DNA of 32,284 nucleotides from positions 1-32,284 of the forward strand of contig JADZAK010000094.1 in NCBI GenBank assembly GCA_020852595.1, read 5' to 3'. A model generated the notes under the pieces. That model was not told the DNA's origin, ran no database searches, and saw only the letters and a list, made by a program, of their open reading frames with translations. Below, one piece after another: positions 14,573 through 23,035 of the stretch. Numbering within the stretch: position 1 is the first letter of the stretch; every line of letters starts with the position of its first letter. Position numbers and translations under genes: made by a program. The DNA comes from Rhodospirillaceae bacterium (GTDB lineage: Bacteria > Pseudomonadota > Alphaproteobacteria > Rhodospirillales > Rhodospirillaceae).

Positions 14573-16204
14573 ATGAACTCATCGTCCCTGACGGCTCTGC
14601 CGGCCTGGCAGGCGCTTAAAGCTCACGCGGCTGTCCTCGCGGGTCAGCATATGCGTGACCTGTTCGCCGCCGACCCGGACCGGTTCGCGCGCCTCTCGTT
14701 CTCTTTCGGGCCCATTCGCGCCGACTACTCAAAGAACCGCGTCACGCTCGAGACCCTCAGCCTCCTGGCCGAACTCGCCCGCGCGCGCGGCGTGGAGGCG
14801 GGGCGCGCCGCGATGTTCGCCGGCGCGCGCATCAACACCACCGAGAACCGCGCCGTGCTGCACGTCGCGCTGCGCAACCGCGAAGAACGTCCGATGACGG
14901 TGGACGGCGTGGACGTGATGCCCGAAGTGCGTTCAACCCGCGCGCGTCTCAAAGCGTTCAGTGATGGGGTAAGGAACGGCCAGTGGAGGGGCGCCACGGG
15001 CAAACAACTTCGTCATATCGTCAATATCGGCATCGGCGGCTCGCACCTGGGCCCGATGTTCGTCGCCGACGCGATGAAGGATCTCCAGGCGCCGGAGATG
15101 TCGGTGACGTTCGTCTCCAATCCCGACAGCGCGCAACTCGCCGAAGCGCTGGCCAAGCTCGAGCCCGCCGAAACCCTTTTCATCATCTGCTCGAAAACCT
15201 TCGCCACCGCGGAAACCACCGCAAATGCCGATGCCGCGCGCGCCTGGCTCACGGCGCGCTTGGGCGAAACGGCGGTCGCGAAACATTTCGCCGCCGTGTC
15301 GACCAACGTCGAGGCCGCCAAGACATTCGGCATCCATCCCGACGCGGTGTTCCCGATGTGGGACTGGGTGGGCGGGCGTTATTCGGTGTGGTCGGCCATC
15401 GGCCTCTCGGTGATCCTCGCCTGCGGTTATGAAGCCTTCGACCAGCTGCTCGCCGGCGCCGAGGCCATGGACCGTCACTTCGAGACCGCCTCGCTCGAAC
15501 AGAACCTGCCTGTGATCCTCGCGCTCATCGGCGTCTGGTACGCCGACTTCTTCGACGCGCCGGCCGTCGCGGTGATGCCCTATGATCACCGCCTGAAGCT
15601 TTTCCCGTTCCATCTCCAGCAGCTCGACATGGAGAGCAACGGCAAGGCCGTCACCAAGGACGGCGCGAAGGTCGAGACCAAAACCGGCCCGATCGTTTTC
15701 GGCGGCGGCGGCTCCGACAGCCAGCACTCGTTCTTCCAGCTTCTGCACCAGGGGCCGCGCCTGATCCCGTGCGACTTCATCATCGCGCTGAAGGGCGCGG
15801 GCGGCCCCAGCCGCGACCTCCTCATGGCCAACTGCCTCGCGCAGACCGAAGCGCTTTTGAAGGGCCGCACGGCGGCCGAGCTCGCCTCCACCCCCGAAGC
15901 GCTGCGGCCGCACCGGGAATTCCCGGGGAATCGGCCCTCCAACACCCTGCTTTTGGACGAATTAACCCCCTATGTGCTTGGCATGCTGATCGCCTTGTAC
16001 GAACATAAGATTTTCGTCCAGGGGTTGATTTGGGGGGTTAACTCCTTCGACCAGTGGGGGGTAGAGTTGGGCAAGGAACTGGCCAAAAGCCTGATGCCGG
16101 CCCTGCTTGATAAACCCGCCGCGGCCGAGGGGCTCCTCAAAGCCCGGGACAGCTCGACCGCCGGCCTCGCGCTCGCCTATCTGCAGGCGAAGGCGCAACA
16201 GTGA
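14573..16204 (+). CDS. pgi: Glucose-6-phosphate isomerase
   Basis: Pgi interconverts glucose-6-phosphate and fructose-6-phosphate. The 543-residue product has both family signatures: DWVGGRYSVWSAIGLS (about residues 263-278) and the C-terminal block LYEHKIFVQGLIWGVNSFDQWGVELGK (written here as a region near residues 475-502). The phosphate-binding IVNIGIGGSHLGP is also present. The ATG at 14573 is preferred over the in-frame TTG at 14564. The length is typical of the long bacterial/eukaryotic form. mutL begins 25 nt downstream on the same strand. Confidence 0.97.
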   Translation: MNSSSLTALPAWQALKAHAAVLAGQHMRDLFAADPDRFARLSFSFGPIRADYSKNRVTLETLSLLAELARARGVEAGRAAMFAGARINTTENRAVLHVALRNREERPMTVDGVDVMPEVRSTRARLKAFSDGVRNGQWRGATGKQLRHIVNIGIGGSHLGPMFVADAMKDLQAPEMSVTFVSNPDSAQLAEALAKLEPAETLFIICSKTFATAETTANADAARAWLTARLGETAVAKHFAAVSTNVEAAKTFGIHPDAVFPMWDWVGGRYSVWSAIGLSVILACGYEAFDQLLAGAEAMDRHFETASLEQNLPVILALIGVWYADFFDAPAVAVMPYDHRLKLFPFHLQQLDMESNGKAVTKDGAKVETKTGPIVFGGGGSDSQHSFFQLLHQGPRLIPCDFIIALKGAGGPSRDLLMANCLAQTEALLKGRTAAELASTPEALRPHREFPGNRPSNTLLLDELTPYVLGMLIALYEHKIFVQGLIWGVNSFDQWGVELGKELAKSLMPALLDKPAAAEGLLKARDSSTAGLALAYLQAKAQQ

Positions 16205-16229
16205 AAGCGGACGCTTTGAAAGCGATATC

Positions 16230-18050
16230 GTGACTATTCGTCTTCTGCCGCCGAACCTCGTCAACCAGATCGCCGCCGGCGAAGTGGTTGAGCGGCCGGC
16301 CTCGGCCCTGAAGGAACTCGTCGAGAATTCCATCGACGCGGGCGCCACGCGTATCGATATCGTGCTCAACGACGGCGGCCGTTCGCTGATCGTGGTCACC
16401 GACAACGGCTGCGGCATGACGCCGCAGGAATTGATCGTGGCCGTCGACCGTCATGCGACGTCCAAGCTCCCCAGCGACGATCTGCTCGACATCAACTATC
16501 TCGGCTTCCGCGGCGAGGCGTTGCCCGCCATCGGGTCCGTCGCCCGCCTTACGGTGACCAGCCGTACCCAGGACGCGGATTCCGGCTGGTACGTCGTCGT
16601 CGCGGGCGGGCGCAAAGACGGCCCGGTCCCCGCGCCGCATCCGCGCGGCACGCGCGTCGAAGTGCGGGATATCTTCTATGCCACGCCCGCGCGCCTCAAA
16701 TTCCTCAAAGCCTCCTCCACCGAGCTCACGTATGCCGTGGACGCCATTGAACGTTTGGCGATGGCGCATCCCGATATCGCCTTCACGCTGACGGCCGACG
16801 GCAAGCAGCGCCTCAATCTGCCCGCCGGTCACATGCAGGGCGATCTTTTCGATGTGCATCTCGAACGCATCGCCAGCGTGATCGGCAAGGACTTCGGCGC
16901 CAACGCGGTGCCCGTCGCCGCCGAGCGCGAGGACATCAGGCTGTTCGGCTATATCGGCGTGCCGACCTTCAATCGCGGCAATGCGCTGGCGCAGTACCTG
17001 TTCGTCAACGGCCGGCCGGTGCGTGATCGCCTTTTGCACGGCGCCGTGCGCGCCGCGTACCAGGACTTTTTGGCCGCCAACCGGCATCCCTACGTCGTCC
17101 TGTTCCTCGAAGTGCCGCAGCGCGACGTCGATGTGAACGTGCATCCCGCCAAGGCCGAAGTGCGTTTCCGCGACGCGGGCCTCGTGCGCGGTCTGCTGGT
17201 CGGCGCGCTGAAACACGCGCTGGCCGAAGCGGGCCACAAGGCCTCCACGACCGTCGCCGGCGCCGCGCTCGGCGCGTTCCGTCCCGGTGACGGCCGCGTG
17301 TTCTCGGGCGGCGGTCCCATCTCGTACGCCGCGGCGCAGATGGCCTACACCATGCAGGCGCCGGAGGACGGGCAGGGGCTGGCGGAGAACGAAGCGCCGT
17401 CTCTGTTCGCGTTGGCGCCGTCCGCGCCCGATGCGACCCCGGTGCAGGTTGTCGAGGCCGACTACCAATCGCATCCTTTGGGAGTCGCGCGGGCCCAGGT
17501 GCACGAAACATATATCGTCGCCCAGACATCGGACGGCATCGTCATCGTCGATCAGCACGCCGCCCATGAGCGCCTCGTGTACGAGCGCATGAAAACGGCG
17601 CTGGCCAACGGCGGCATCCATCGCCAGATCCTCCTTATTCCCGAAGTCGTGGAACTCGACGAACCCTCCGCGGCGCGCATCGGCGCCCGCGCGGCCGAAT
17701 TCGCCGAACTGGGCCTCGTGGTGGAGCCTTTCGGCGCCGGCGCGGTCGTGGTGCGCGAAATGCCGTCGCTCCTGGGCGAAACCGACGTGCCCAGCCTCAT
17801 CAAGGATCTCGCCGACGATCTCGCGTCGGTCGATGAAGCCTTGACCCTCAAGGACAAGCTCGGCGACGTGTGCGGGACACTGGCCTGCCACAGCGCCATT
17901 CGGGCGGGCCGGCGTCTCAATGGGCCGGAGATGAACGCCCTGCTGCGCCAGATGGAAGTGACGCCGCATGCCGGTCAGTGCAATCATGGACGGCCGACGT
18001 ATGTGGAATTGAAGCTCAAGGATATCGAGCGTTTGTTCGGGCGCCGGTAG
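16230..18050 (+). CDS. mutL: DNA mismatch repair protein MutL (endonuclease type)
   Basis: MutL couples MutS mismatch recognition to strand incision. The 606-residue protein begins with GTG (no in-frame ATG outside pgi). It has the GHKL ATPase motifs ELVENSIDAGAT (Glu32), DNGCGM (58-63) and GFRGEALPAIGSVARL. The C-terminal domain keeps the endonuclease motif DQHAAHERLVYE (441-452) and the later ACHSAIRAG and GQCNHGRPT metal-site segments. MutL here should therefore nick DNA itself, as in bacteria without MutH. A Pro/Ala-rich linker joins the domains. It is probably co-transcribed with the next gene (35-nt gap). Confidence 0.97.
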   Translation: MTIRLLPPNLVNQIAAGEVVERPASALKELVENSIDAGATRIDIVLNDGGRSLIVVTDNGCGMTPQELIVAVDRHATSKLPSDDLLDINYLGFRGEALPAIGSVARLTVTSRTQDADSGWYVVVAGGRKDGPVPAPHPRGTRVEVRDIFYATPARLKFLKASSTELTYAVDAIERLAMAHPDIAFTLTADGKQRLNLPAGHMQGDLFDVHLERIASVIGKDFGANAVPVAAEREDIRLFGYIGVPTFNRGNALAQYLFVNGRPVRDRLLHGAVRAAYQDFLAANRHPYVVLFLEVPQRDVDVNVHPAKAEVRFRDAGLVRGLLVGALKHALAEAGHKASTTVAGAALGAFRPGDGRVFSGGGPISYAAAQMAYTMQAPEDGQGLAENEAPSLFALAPSAPDATPVQVVEADYQSHPLGVARAQVHETYIVAQTSDGIVIVDQHAAHERLVYERMKTALANGGIHRQILLIPEVVELDEPSAARIGARAAEFAELGLVVEPFGAGAVVVREMPSLLGETDVPSLIKDLADDLASVDEALTLKDKLGDVCGTLACHSAIRAGRRLNGPEMNALLRQMEVTPHAGQCNHGRPTYVELKLKDIERLFGRR

Positions 18051-18085
18051 GATATCCGCAGAGGGGCGATAGGGGCGAAGCTGAG

Positions 18086-19015
18086 ATGCTCGGGGAATTC
18101 TTACGCTACATCACGACGTTCGCGCCCGAGCGCGTGCGCAAGTTCGGCTATTTGAAGCGCCTGATCGCGCTCGAATTTCGCGCCAAGCGCTGCGAAAGCG
18201 CCTGGGCCGAGCATCAGCGCAATTGCAAAGCCTTCATCACCAAGGCGGCCGATCTGTGCGCGGAGCAAAAGCTCGCGGTCGTTCTGGGCTCGGGGCTTTT
18301 GCTGGAAGTGCCGCTGAAAGCGCTCTCCGACCGCTTCGAGAAGGTGATCCTGGTCGACATCTTCCACATGCCGCAGGTCGTCGGCGAGGCGCGCAAGCAT
18401 TTCAATGTGAAGACTCTCACCGGCGACATCACCGGGGTGTTCAAGGCCATGAAAGAGCGCCGCGCGCCGGGCTCGAACCATCCGGCGCCGCCGCCGCTCA
18501 TTCCGCATTTGAAAGAGGCCGACCTCATCGTCTCGTGCAATTGCCTGACGCGGCTGGCCAAGCCCTTCACGGACCATTTCGAGAAGGAGCGCGGTTTCTC
18601 CGACCTCGATTCCGACAAGGTCGCCTACCAGATCATGGAACGTCACGCCAAAGCCATCGCGGAAGAAGCGACGGGGGTCGGCGTGATCATCACCGACACC
18701 GACCGTTTTGCGATGCAGGGCGACAATATCGTCTCGCGTACGGATCTCTTGAAGGCGCTCAAGCTTCCCGTCACGGCGACTCTTGGCCACAACGAGGAAT
18801 GGGATTGGCTGGCTGCGCCGCATCCCGAGGACCATCCGACGCACGACTACATTCACACCGTCGTGGGCAAGGTCTATCAGCGCAACATCTCGGAAGAAGA
18901 CAAGGCGAAGGCGGCGGCCGAGGCCGAGCTTCCGCCGGAACTGCAAGATGACCTGCCCGCCGAGGCCGCCGCCGACGATATCCCCGATATCGGCGCCATC
19001 GTTCCGGAGAGATAA
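18086..19015 (+). CDS. Rossmann-like protein of unknown function
   Basis: This 309-residue cytoplasmic protein starts at ATG 18086 (MLGEFLRYITTFAPERVRKF). A glycine-rich loop followed by an acidic strand end, LAVVLGSGLLLEVPLKAL...VILVDIFH (about residues 63-95), has the look of a Rossmann nucleotide- or SAM-binding site, and ADLIVSCNCLTRL resembles the motif after strand 4 of methyltransferases. Catalytic residues cannot be assigned. The C-terminal 40 residues are acidic and Ala/Pro-rich and probably disordered. It follows mutL by 35 nt, but a DNA-repair role would be guesswork. Confidence 0.75.
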   Translation: MLGEFLRYITTFAPERVRKFGYLKRLIALEFRAKRCESAWAEHQRNCKAFITKAADLCAEQKLAVVLGSGLLLEVPLKALSDRFEKVILVDIFHMPQVVGEARKHFNVKTLTGDITGVFKAMKERRAPGSNHPAPPPLIPHLKEADLIVSCNCLTRLAKPFTDHFEKERGFSDLDSDKVAYQIMERHAKAIAEEATGVGVIITDTDRFAMQGDNIVSRTDLLKALKLPVTATLGHNEEWDWLAAPHPEDHPTHDYIHTVVGKVYQRNISEEDKAKAAAEAELPPELQDDLPAEAAADDIPDIGAIVPER

Positions 19016-19017
19016 AA

Positions 19018-19659
19018 CTAAGCCGCCTTACGCGGCCTTCCCGGTCTACGGATATTTGCCACCTCATCGAGACCGATGCCGCGGTTCGTGGCCGCGCGCA
19101 GCATGTCGTCGAACGCCTGCGAGGGCGCGTCGAACAGCGCGCGGTAGCCGGCGCGGCGCGCTTCGTCGTCCGCGCCAAGGCGCAGGTACGTGTCGTGCGG
19201 GGTCACCAGCGCGTCTTCGCGGCCCGTGGCGTTCGCCTTGTAGCTCGACCAGCGGTAAACGTCGGGCGAGGCGGCCATGCCGGCGCGCACGGGATTCATT
19301 TCGATGTAGCGCGAACAGCCGAGGAAATAATCGTCGCGGTCGATGACGCACGCACGGTAGCGGCCCTCGTAGAGCGTTCCGCTGCGTTCGTTCACGGCGT
19401 TGAAGTAGCGGGTGTAGCGGATGCCGAGCGACTGCATGGCCCGCGCCAGCGAGTCCTTGGACTCGAGAGTGGCCAGCAGGTGGAAATGATTGCTCATCAG
19501 CACGTAGGCGTGGAGCGAAAGCCCATAGGTCTCGGCGGCCTCTAGCAGCCAGGCCAGGAACTGGCCGCTGTCCCTGGCGGTCTCGAAGATCCGGCCCTTG
19601 TTATTGCCCCGCTGGATGACGTGAACCGTCATCCCGGGCGAAAGTCCCCTGAAACCCAT
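19018..19659 (-). CDS. REP-associated tyrosine transposase (RAYT, IS200-like Y1 family)
   Basis: This 213-residue protein has the Y1/HUH layout: PGMTVHVIQRGNNKGRIF near the start, the HUH pair in SNHFHLLATLES (about residues 57-63), then RYTRYFNAVNERSGTLYEGRYRACVID carrying the candidate Tyr nucleophile, then YIEMNPVRAGM. This is typical of RAYTs, the domesticated single-copy relatives of IS200 transposases that process REP palindromes. A basic RPGRPRKAA tail ends the protein. The frame is intact. It lies just after rsmD; the gap holds two AT-rich palindromic repeats that also supply TATAAT sequences. No IS200-type ends are recognised around it. Confidence 0.9.
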   Translation of the reverse strand: MGFRGLSPGMTVHVIQRGNNKGRIFETARDSGQFLAWLLEAAETYGLSLHAYVLMSNHFHLLATLESKDSLARAMQSLGIRYTRYFNAVNERSGTLYEGRYRACVIDRDDYFLGCSRYIEMNPVRAGMAASPDVYRWSSYKANATGREDALVTPHDTYLRLGADDEARRAGYRALFDAPSQAFDDMLRAATNRGIGLDEVANIRRPGRPRKAA

Positions 19660-19664
19660 GCCGG

Positions 19665-19707
19665 AAATTATATCAGATATAATAAAAAATTATATCAGAG
19701 ATAATTT
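19665..19707. repeat. Tandem AT-rich palindromic repeats before the RAYT gene
   Basis: AATTATATCAGATATAAT (19666-19683) and AATTATATCAGAGATAAT (19688-19705) are 18-nt copies with a 22-bp period differing at one base; each is palindromic around its centre. On the minus strand they supply TATAAT sequences close to the RAYT start, so they may be promoter plus operator, or REP-like substrates of the RAYT. The second copy overlaps the rsmD stop codon. Composition is sharply AT-rich against a GC-rich background. Confidence 0.7.
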
Positions 19708-20306
19708 AGCGAGCCGGTCCAGCGGTACAGCATCACCGCGATCTGGCCCGCCGTGCGCCGGTCGAGCGGCGTGAAGCCTTCGGCCTCGGGGGGCACGTCG
19801 CTTTCGTCCATTTCCACGGCGATCAGCGCGCCCGGCTTCAACCAGCCCTGGCGCGCGAGGCTTGCCATGGCCGGGCCCGGCAGGCCCTGCTCATAGGGCG
19901 GATCCAGAAGCGCGATGTCGTGCGCGACGGCGGCTTTGGGCAGGTTGGTCGCATCGGCGCTCATGAAGCTGACGCGGTCCTCGGCGCCGAGGGTGGCGAC
20001 ATTGCGCCGGATGAGCGCCAGCGCCGCCATGTCCCGCTCGATGAAGCTCGCATGGGCCGCGCCGCGCGACAGCGCCTCGAGACCCATCGCGCCCGTGCCC
20101 GCGAACACATCGGCCACGCGCGCGCCCGCCAGGGCGATGCCGCTTCCGGCCGCGCCGTGCATCAGGCGATTGAACAGGGATTCACGCACGCGGTCCGTGG
20201 TGGGACGGATGGAACTGTCGCTCGGCGCTTCGATCAGCCGTCCACGCCACACGCCGCCGATGATGCGCAGGCGACTGGGTTTCGCGGGCGCCTCTTTTTT
20301 TCTCAC
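19695..20306 (-). CDS. rsmD: 16S rRNA (guanine(966)-N(2))-methyltransferase RsmD
   Basis: RsmD methylates G966 of 16S rRNA in the 30S subunit. The 203-residue protein has RIIGGVWRGRLIEAP at the N-terminus, IRPTTDRVRESLFN, the SAM-binding VADVFAGTGAMGLEALSRGA and the catalytic LLDPPYEQG. It begins with GTG, overlapping the upstream pseudouridine synthase stop by 4 nt (GTGA), so translation is coupled. The last codons and the stop fall inside the AT-rich repeat next to the RAYT gene, which suggests the native 3' end was replaced by the repeat. Confidence 0.93.
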   Translation of the reverse strand: MRKKEAPAKPSRLRIIGGVWRGRLIEAPSDSSIRPTTDRVRESLFNRLMHGAAGSGIALAGARVADVFAGTGAMGLEALSRGAAHASFIERDMAALALIRRNVATLGAEDRVSFMSADATNLPKAAVAHDIALLDPPYEQGLPGPAMASLARQGWLKPGALIAVEMDESDVPPEAEGFTPLDRRTAGQIAVMLYRWTGSLNYL

Positions 20307-21136
20307 CGGCGCTTCCGTTTGCGTGACAGGCCCTTGGGCGCGGCATTGCCGAGCTGCTGACGCACCACATGGCCGGGCACTTCCTCGACGCGGCCCGGTT
20401 CAAGTTTGCCGAGCTGGAACGGACCGTAAGACACGCGGATCAGGCGCGTCACCGACAGCCCCAGGAACGCCATCACCTTGCGGACTTCGCGGTTTTTTCC
20501 TTCGGTCAGGGACACGCTGATCCACACGTTGCTTTTCGCCGGGCCCTTGCTCGGATCGGTGTCGCCGTCGAGGGTCGCGATGATCTCGCCGTAACGCACG
20601 CCTTCCACCGTCACGCCGTTCTTCAGGCGGTCGAGCATCCTGGCGTCCACGCGGCCATGCACGCGCACACGGTACCGGCGCGCCCAGCCGCGCGCGGGCA
20701 ATTCCAGTTCGCGCGAGAGGTCGCCGTCGTTGGTGAGCAGCAACAAGCCTTCGGAATTGAGGTCGAGGCGTCCGACGCTGACCACGCGCGGCATATCCGG
20801 CGGCAGCGCGCCGAACACGGTGGAACGGCCCTTTTCGTCCTTATGCGTGGTGACGAGGCCGACGGGCTTGTGGAAACGCCACAGGCGCGCGCGGTCGGCG
20901 ACCGGTAAACGCTCGCCGTCCACGAACACTTCGTCGTCTTCCGTCACGGTGCGCGCGGGCGTTTTCAGCACTTCGCCGTTCACGGCGACGCGCCCGGCTT
21001 CGATCCACTTCTCGGCGTCGCGGCGCGAGCACAATCCGGCGCGCGCCATCACTTTCGCGATGCGTTCGCCCTTGCCGGCGGGTCCGTCGCCGTCCGGCTC
21101 ATCCGCGGCGGCGGTCTTGGTGGGCTTCTTGGTCAT
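20303..21136 (-). CDS. RsuA/RluB-family rRNA pseudouridine synthase
   Basis: The start at ATG 21136 gives 277 residues: a Lys/Asp-rich N-terminus, an S4 RNA-binding domain (RIAKVMARAGLCSRRDAEKWIEAGRVAVNG), then the synthase domain with the catalytic Asp in VGRLDLNSEGLLLLTNDG and the KNREVRKVMAFLGL segment. The basic tail GLSRKRKRR fits rRNA binding. The layout is closest to RluB (23S rRNA U2605); RsuA or RluE cannot be excluded from sequence alone. It is translationally coupled on both sides: 4-nt overlaps with the amidotransferase-like gene upstream and rsmD downstream. Confidence 0.92.
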   Translation of the reverse strand: MTKKPTKTAAADEPDGDGPAGKGERIAKVMARAGLCSRRDAEKWIEAGRVAVNGEVLKTPARTVTEDDEVFVDGERLPVADRARLWRFHKPVGLVTTHKDEKGRSTVFGALPPDMPRVVSVGRLDLNSEGLLLLTNDGDLSRELELPARGWARRYRVRVHGRVDARMLDRLKNGVTVEGVRYGEIIATLDGDTDPSKGPAKSNVWISVSLTEGKNREVRKVMAFLGLSVTRLIRVSYGPFQLGKLEPGRVEEVPGHVVRQQLGNAAPKGLSRKRKRR

Positions 21137-21849
21137 GAGCGGCAGGCGTCCACGAAGGCCGCGAACAGTTTCACGTCCGCCGGGCTGATGTGGAATTCGG
21201 GATGCCACTGCACGCCGATGCAGAACTTGCGCGCCGGGTCCTCGACGCCTTCGATCACGCCGTCCGGCGCGACGGCGTCGACCATCAATTCCTTCGGCAT
21301 GCTTTTGACGGCCTGATGGTGCGCGCTGTTCACCGGCAGCTTGGTCTCGCCGCCGACAACTTTGTGCAGCACCGTGCCTTCTTTCACCGTCACATCGTGC
21401 CCGGCCTGATGGCGCGGGTTCGGCTGCTCGTGCGCCAGCGGATTGGCGATCTCGTCGGGGATATGCTGGATCAAGGTGCCGCCGAGGGCCACGGCGAGTA
21501 ATTGCTGTCCGCCGCAGATGCCGAGGATCGGTTTATCGGCCGCCAGCATCGCGCGCGTGATCGCAAGTTCGAAATCGGTGCGGCCTTCCTTCAGGGTGAC
21601 CTTCGGATGGCGTTCGTCCGCGCCGAACAGCTTCGGGTCCACGTCGAAGTTGCCGCCCGAGACGACGATGCCGTCGATCATCTTGGCGTATGCCTCGACC
21701 AGGCTCGGTTCGTGCGGCAGCACGACGGGCACGCCGCCCGCCTCGCGCACCGCCGAACAATAATTCTGCCGCAGGGCATACCAGGGATATTTGGAGTAAC
21801 CGCCGGGCTCTTCGCTGTCGGCGGTGATACCGATGATGGGCTGTTTCAT
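21133..21849 (-). CDS. Gamma-glutamyl-GABA hydrolase-like class I amidotransferase (peptidase C26)
   Basis: This 238-residue class I glutamine-amidotransferase-fold hydrolase has a nucleophile elbow GICGGQQ (Cys112) and the partner pair in QWHPEFH (His216, Glu218). MIDGIVVSGGNFDVDP is the family's oxyanion/glycine segment. PuuD-type members cleave gamma-glutamyl-GABA in putrescine catabolism, but no other puu gene is present and the family also includes other gamma-glutamyl hydrolases, so the substrate is open. It is first in a coupled operon with two rRNA-modification genes; the ATGA overlap is with the pseudouridine synthase. Confidence 0.88.
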   Translation of the reverse strand: MKQPIIGITADSEEPGGYSKYPWYALRQNYCSAVREAGGVPVVLPHEPSLVEAYAKMIDGIVVSGGNFDVDPKLFGADERHPKVTLKEGRTDFELAITRAMLAADKPILGICGGQQLLAVALGGTLIQHIPDEIANPLAHEQPNPRHQAGHDVTVKEGTVLHKVVGGETKLPVNSAHHQAVKSMPKELMVDAVAPDGVIEGVEDPARKFCIGVQWHPEFHISPADVKLFAAFVDACRS

Positions 21850-21866
21850 GGGCCTCTCTTAGCATG

Positions 21867-21898
21867 AAGGCCGCGACGCCTGAAAGCATCGCGGCCTT
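21867..21898. terminator. Hairpin between the transglycosylase and amidotransferase genes
   Basis: AAGGCCGCGA (21867-21876) and TCGCGGCCTT (21889-21898) form a perfect 10-bp stem in the 77-nt gap between two same-strand genes. It could end the lytic transglycosylase transcript. The U-tract is poor in both directions. Confidence 0.4.
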
Positions 21899-21926
21899 AA
21901 AGTTTGCTGCGCCCGCCGGGGATTGC

Positions 21927-22958
21927 TTAGAGCAAATCGTCCAGATTCACAGGGAGGGGCGCCGGTGCATGGTAGGCCGAGGGCCCGCGTTTTTGTTTCG
22001 GCAGGCCGACAGCGGCCGTGCCGTCGTTCGTGCGCATCATGGCGGCGGCGAAGTCCTGGCCCTGGAAGCCCGCCGGCGACATCAAGGCGCTGAACGCATC
22101 CCGATCGCCCTCTTCGTCTTCCAGCATCTGCATGGGACGCGCGGCGATCATCTTCGCCATTTCCTGCATCACCATCATCTGCACCATCTTCTTGGTGATG
22201 TCGGGCTTTTCCTCGGCGACGCGGTTCGCGCCGTGCGCCACATACTGCGCCGCCGCTTGGGTGCGGGGAGCCTGCACCGGCGCTTCCGGCATCGCTTCCG
22301 CCGCGTCGGCGAAGCGGTTCAGCTGGTTCGAGAAGCGCTCGCGGATCAAATCGACCACATCGGTGACGCTGCGCGGCTTGCCATCGGGCGTCGTGAACAC
22401 CGCGCGGTTGGCTTTCGCGGCCGCCGGCAGCACACTTGCGCCCGCGACGTCGGGGTTTTCCTGCGCCGCGTTCAAAAGCATCGCCGCGCCGGACGCGCCC
22501 AGGAAGTGCGCGAGGTAAAGATCGGCCGCGTCGGGCAGGCGGCCCAATGAATCTTCAAGGCTGGCGGCATTGTCTTGGGCGTAGGCGGCGGCCATGAGGC
22601 CGGAGGCTTCCGGGTCTTCGCGCAGGTCGAGCAGGCGGCGCTCGGCGGCGGCGTCTTTCACGACGGCTTTGCCGTTGTCCGTGACGCTGATCTTGTCCGC
22701 GAGATCGCCGTAGCCGTACTGGCTGCCGTAGCGATGCATCATGTCGAGCCATGTGCCGCGTGTGAATTGGAACAGACCGGCGGCCGACGAGGTGGAGGCC
22801 TGCGCTTCCGGATTGAGGCTGCTTTCCTGGGCGGCCTTGGCCACCAGATACTGGAAGCTCACGCCGCTTTTGGCCGAGGCGACCTTGAGGCCCGCCAAGG
22901 TGGAGCGTTCCACGGCCTGGCCTGCAATCTTCACAAGGTCATTCAAAGGTTGGACCAT
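21927..22958 (-). CDS. Lytic transglycosylase-domain protein
   Basis: The ATG at 22958, preceded by GGAG, gives 343 residues (a GTG at 22967 is also in frame). The SLT-type domain lies near the N-terminus: FQYLVAKAAQESSLNPEA with the catalytic Glu, then SSAAGLFQFTRGTWLDMMHRYG. Such enzymes cleave peptidoglycan with 1,6-anhydro-muramic acid formation. There is no evident signal peptide, so it may be exported by another route (for example with the flagellar or another secretion machine) or act in a non-classical place. The C-terminal third has an unusually Met-rich helix (KKMVQMMVMQEMAKMIAARPMQML) and ends in an acidic/hydrophobic VNLDDLL. Confidence 0.85.
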   Translation of the reverse strand: MVQPLNDLVKIAGQAVERSTLAGLKVASAKSGVSFQYLVAKAAQESSLNPEAQASTSSAAGLFQFTRGTWLDMMHRYGSQYGYGDLADKISVTDNGKAVVKDAAAERRLLDLREDPEASGLMAAAYAQDNAASLEDSLGRLPDAADLYLAHFLGASGAAMLLNAAQENPDVAGASVLPAAAKANRAVFTTPDGKPRSVTDVVDLIRERFSNQLNRFADAAEAMPEAPVQAPRTQAAAQYVAHGANRVAEEKPDITKKMVQMMVMQEMAKMIAARPMQMLEDEEGDRDAFSALMSPAGFQGQDFAAAMMRTNDGTAAVGLPKQKRGPSAYHAPAPLPVNLDDLL

Positions 22959-23035
22959 TGAGCCCACTCCGGCTAATGCTGTCTGCCGAAGGTAGTTTCC
23001 AAATCCTTAGCAATCGTTAATGCGCAGGTAAGTCT

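Noticed and set aside
16137-17987. Long antisense reading frame (616 codons) opposite mutL
   Set aside because: Same artefact; the plus strand encodes all MutL motifs.
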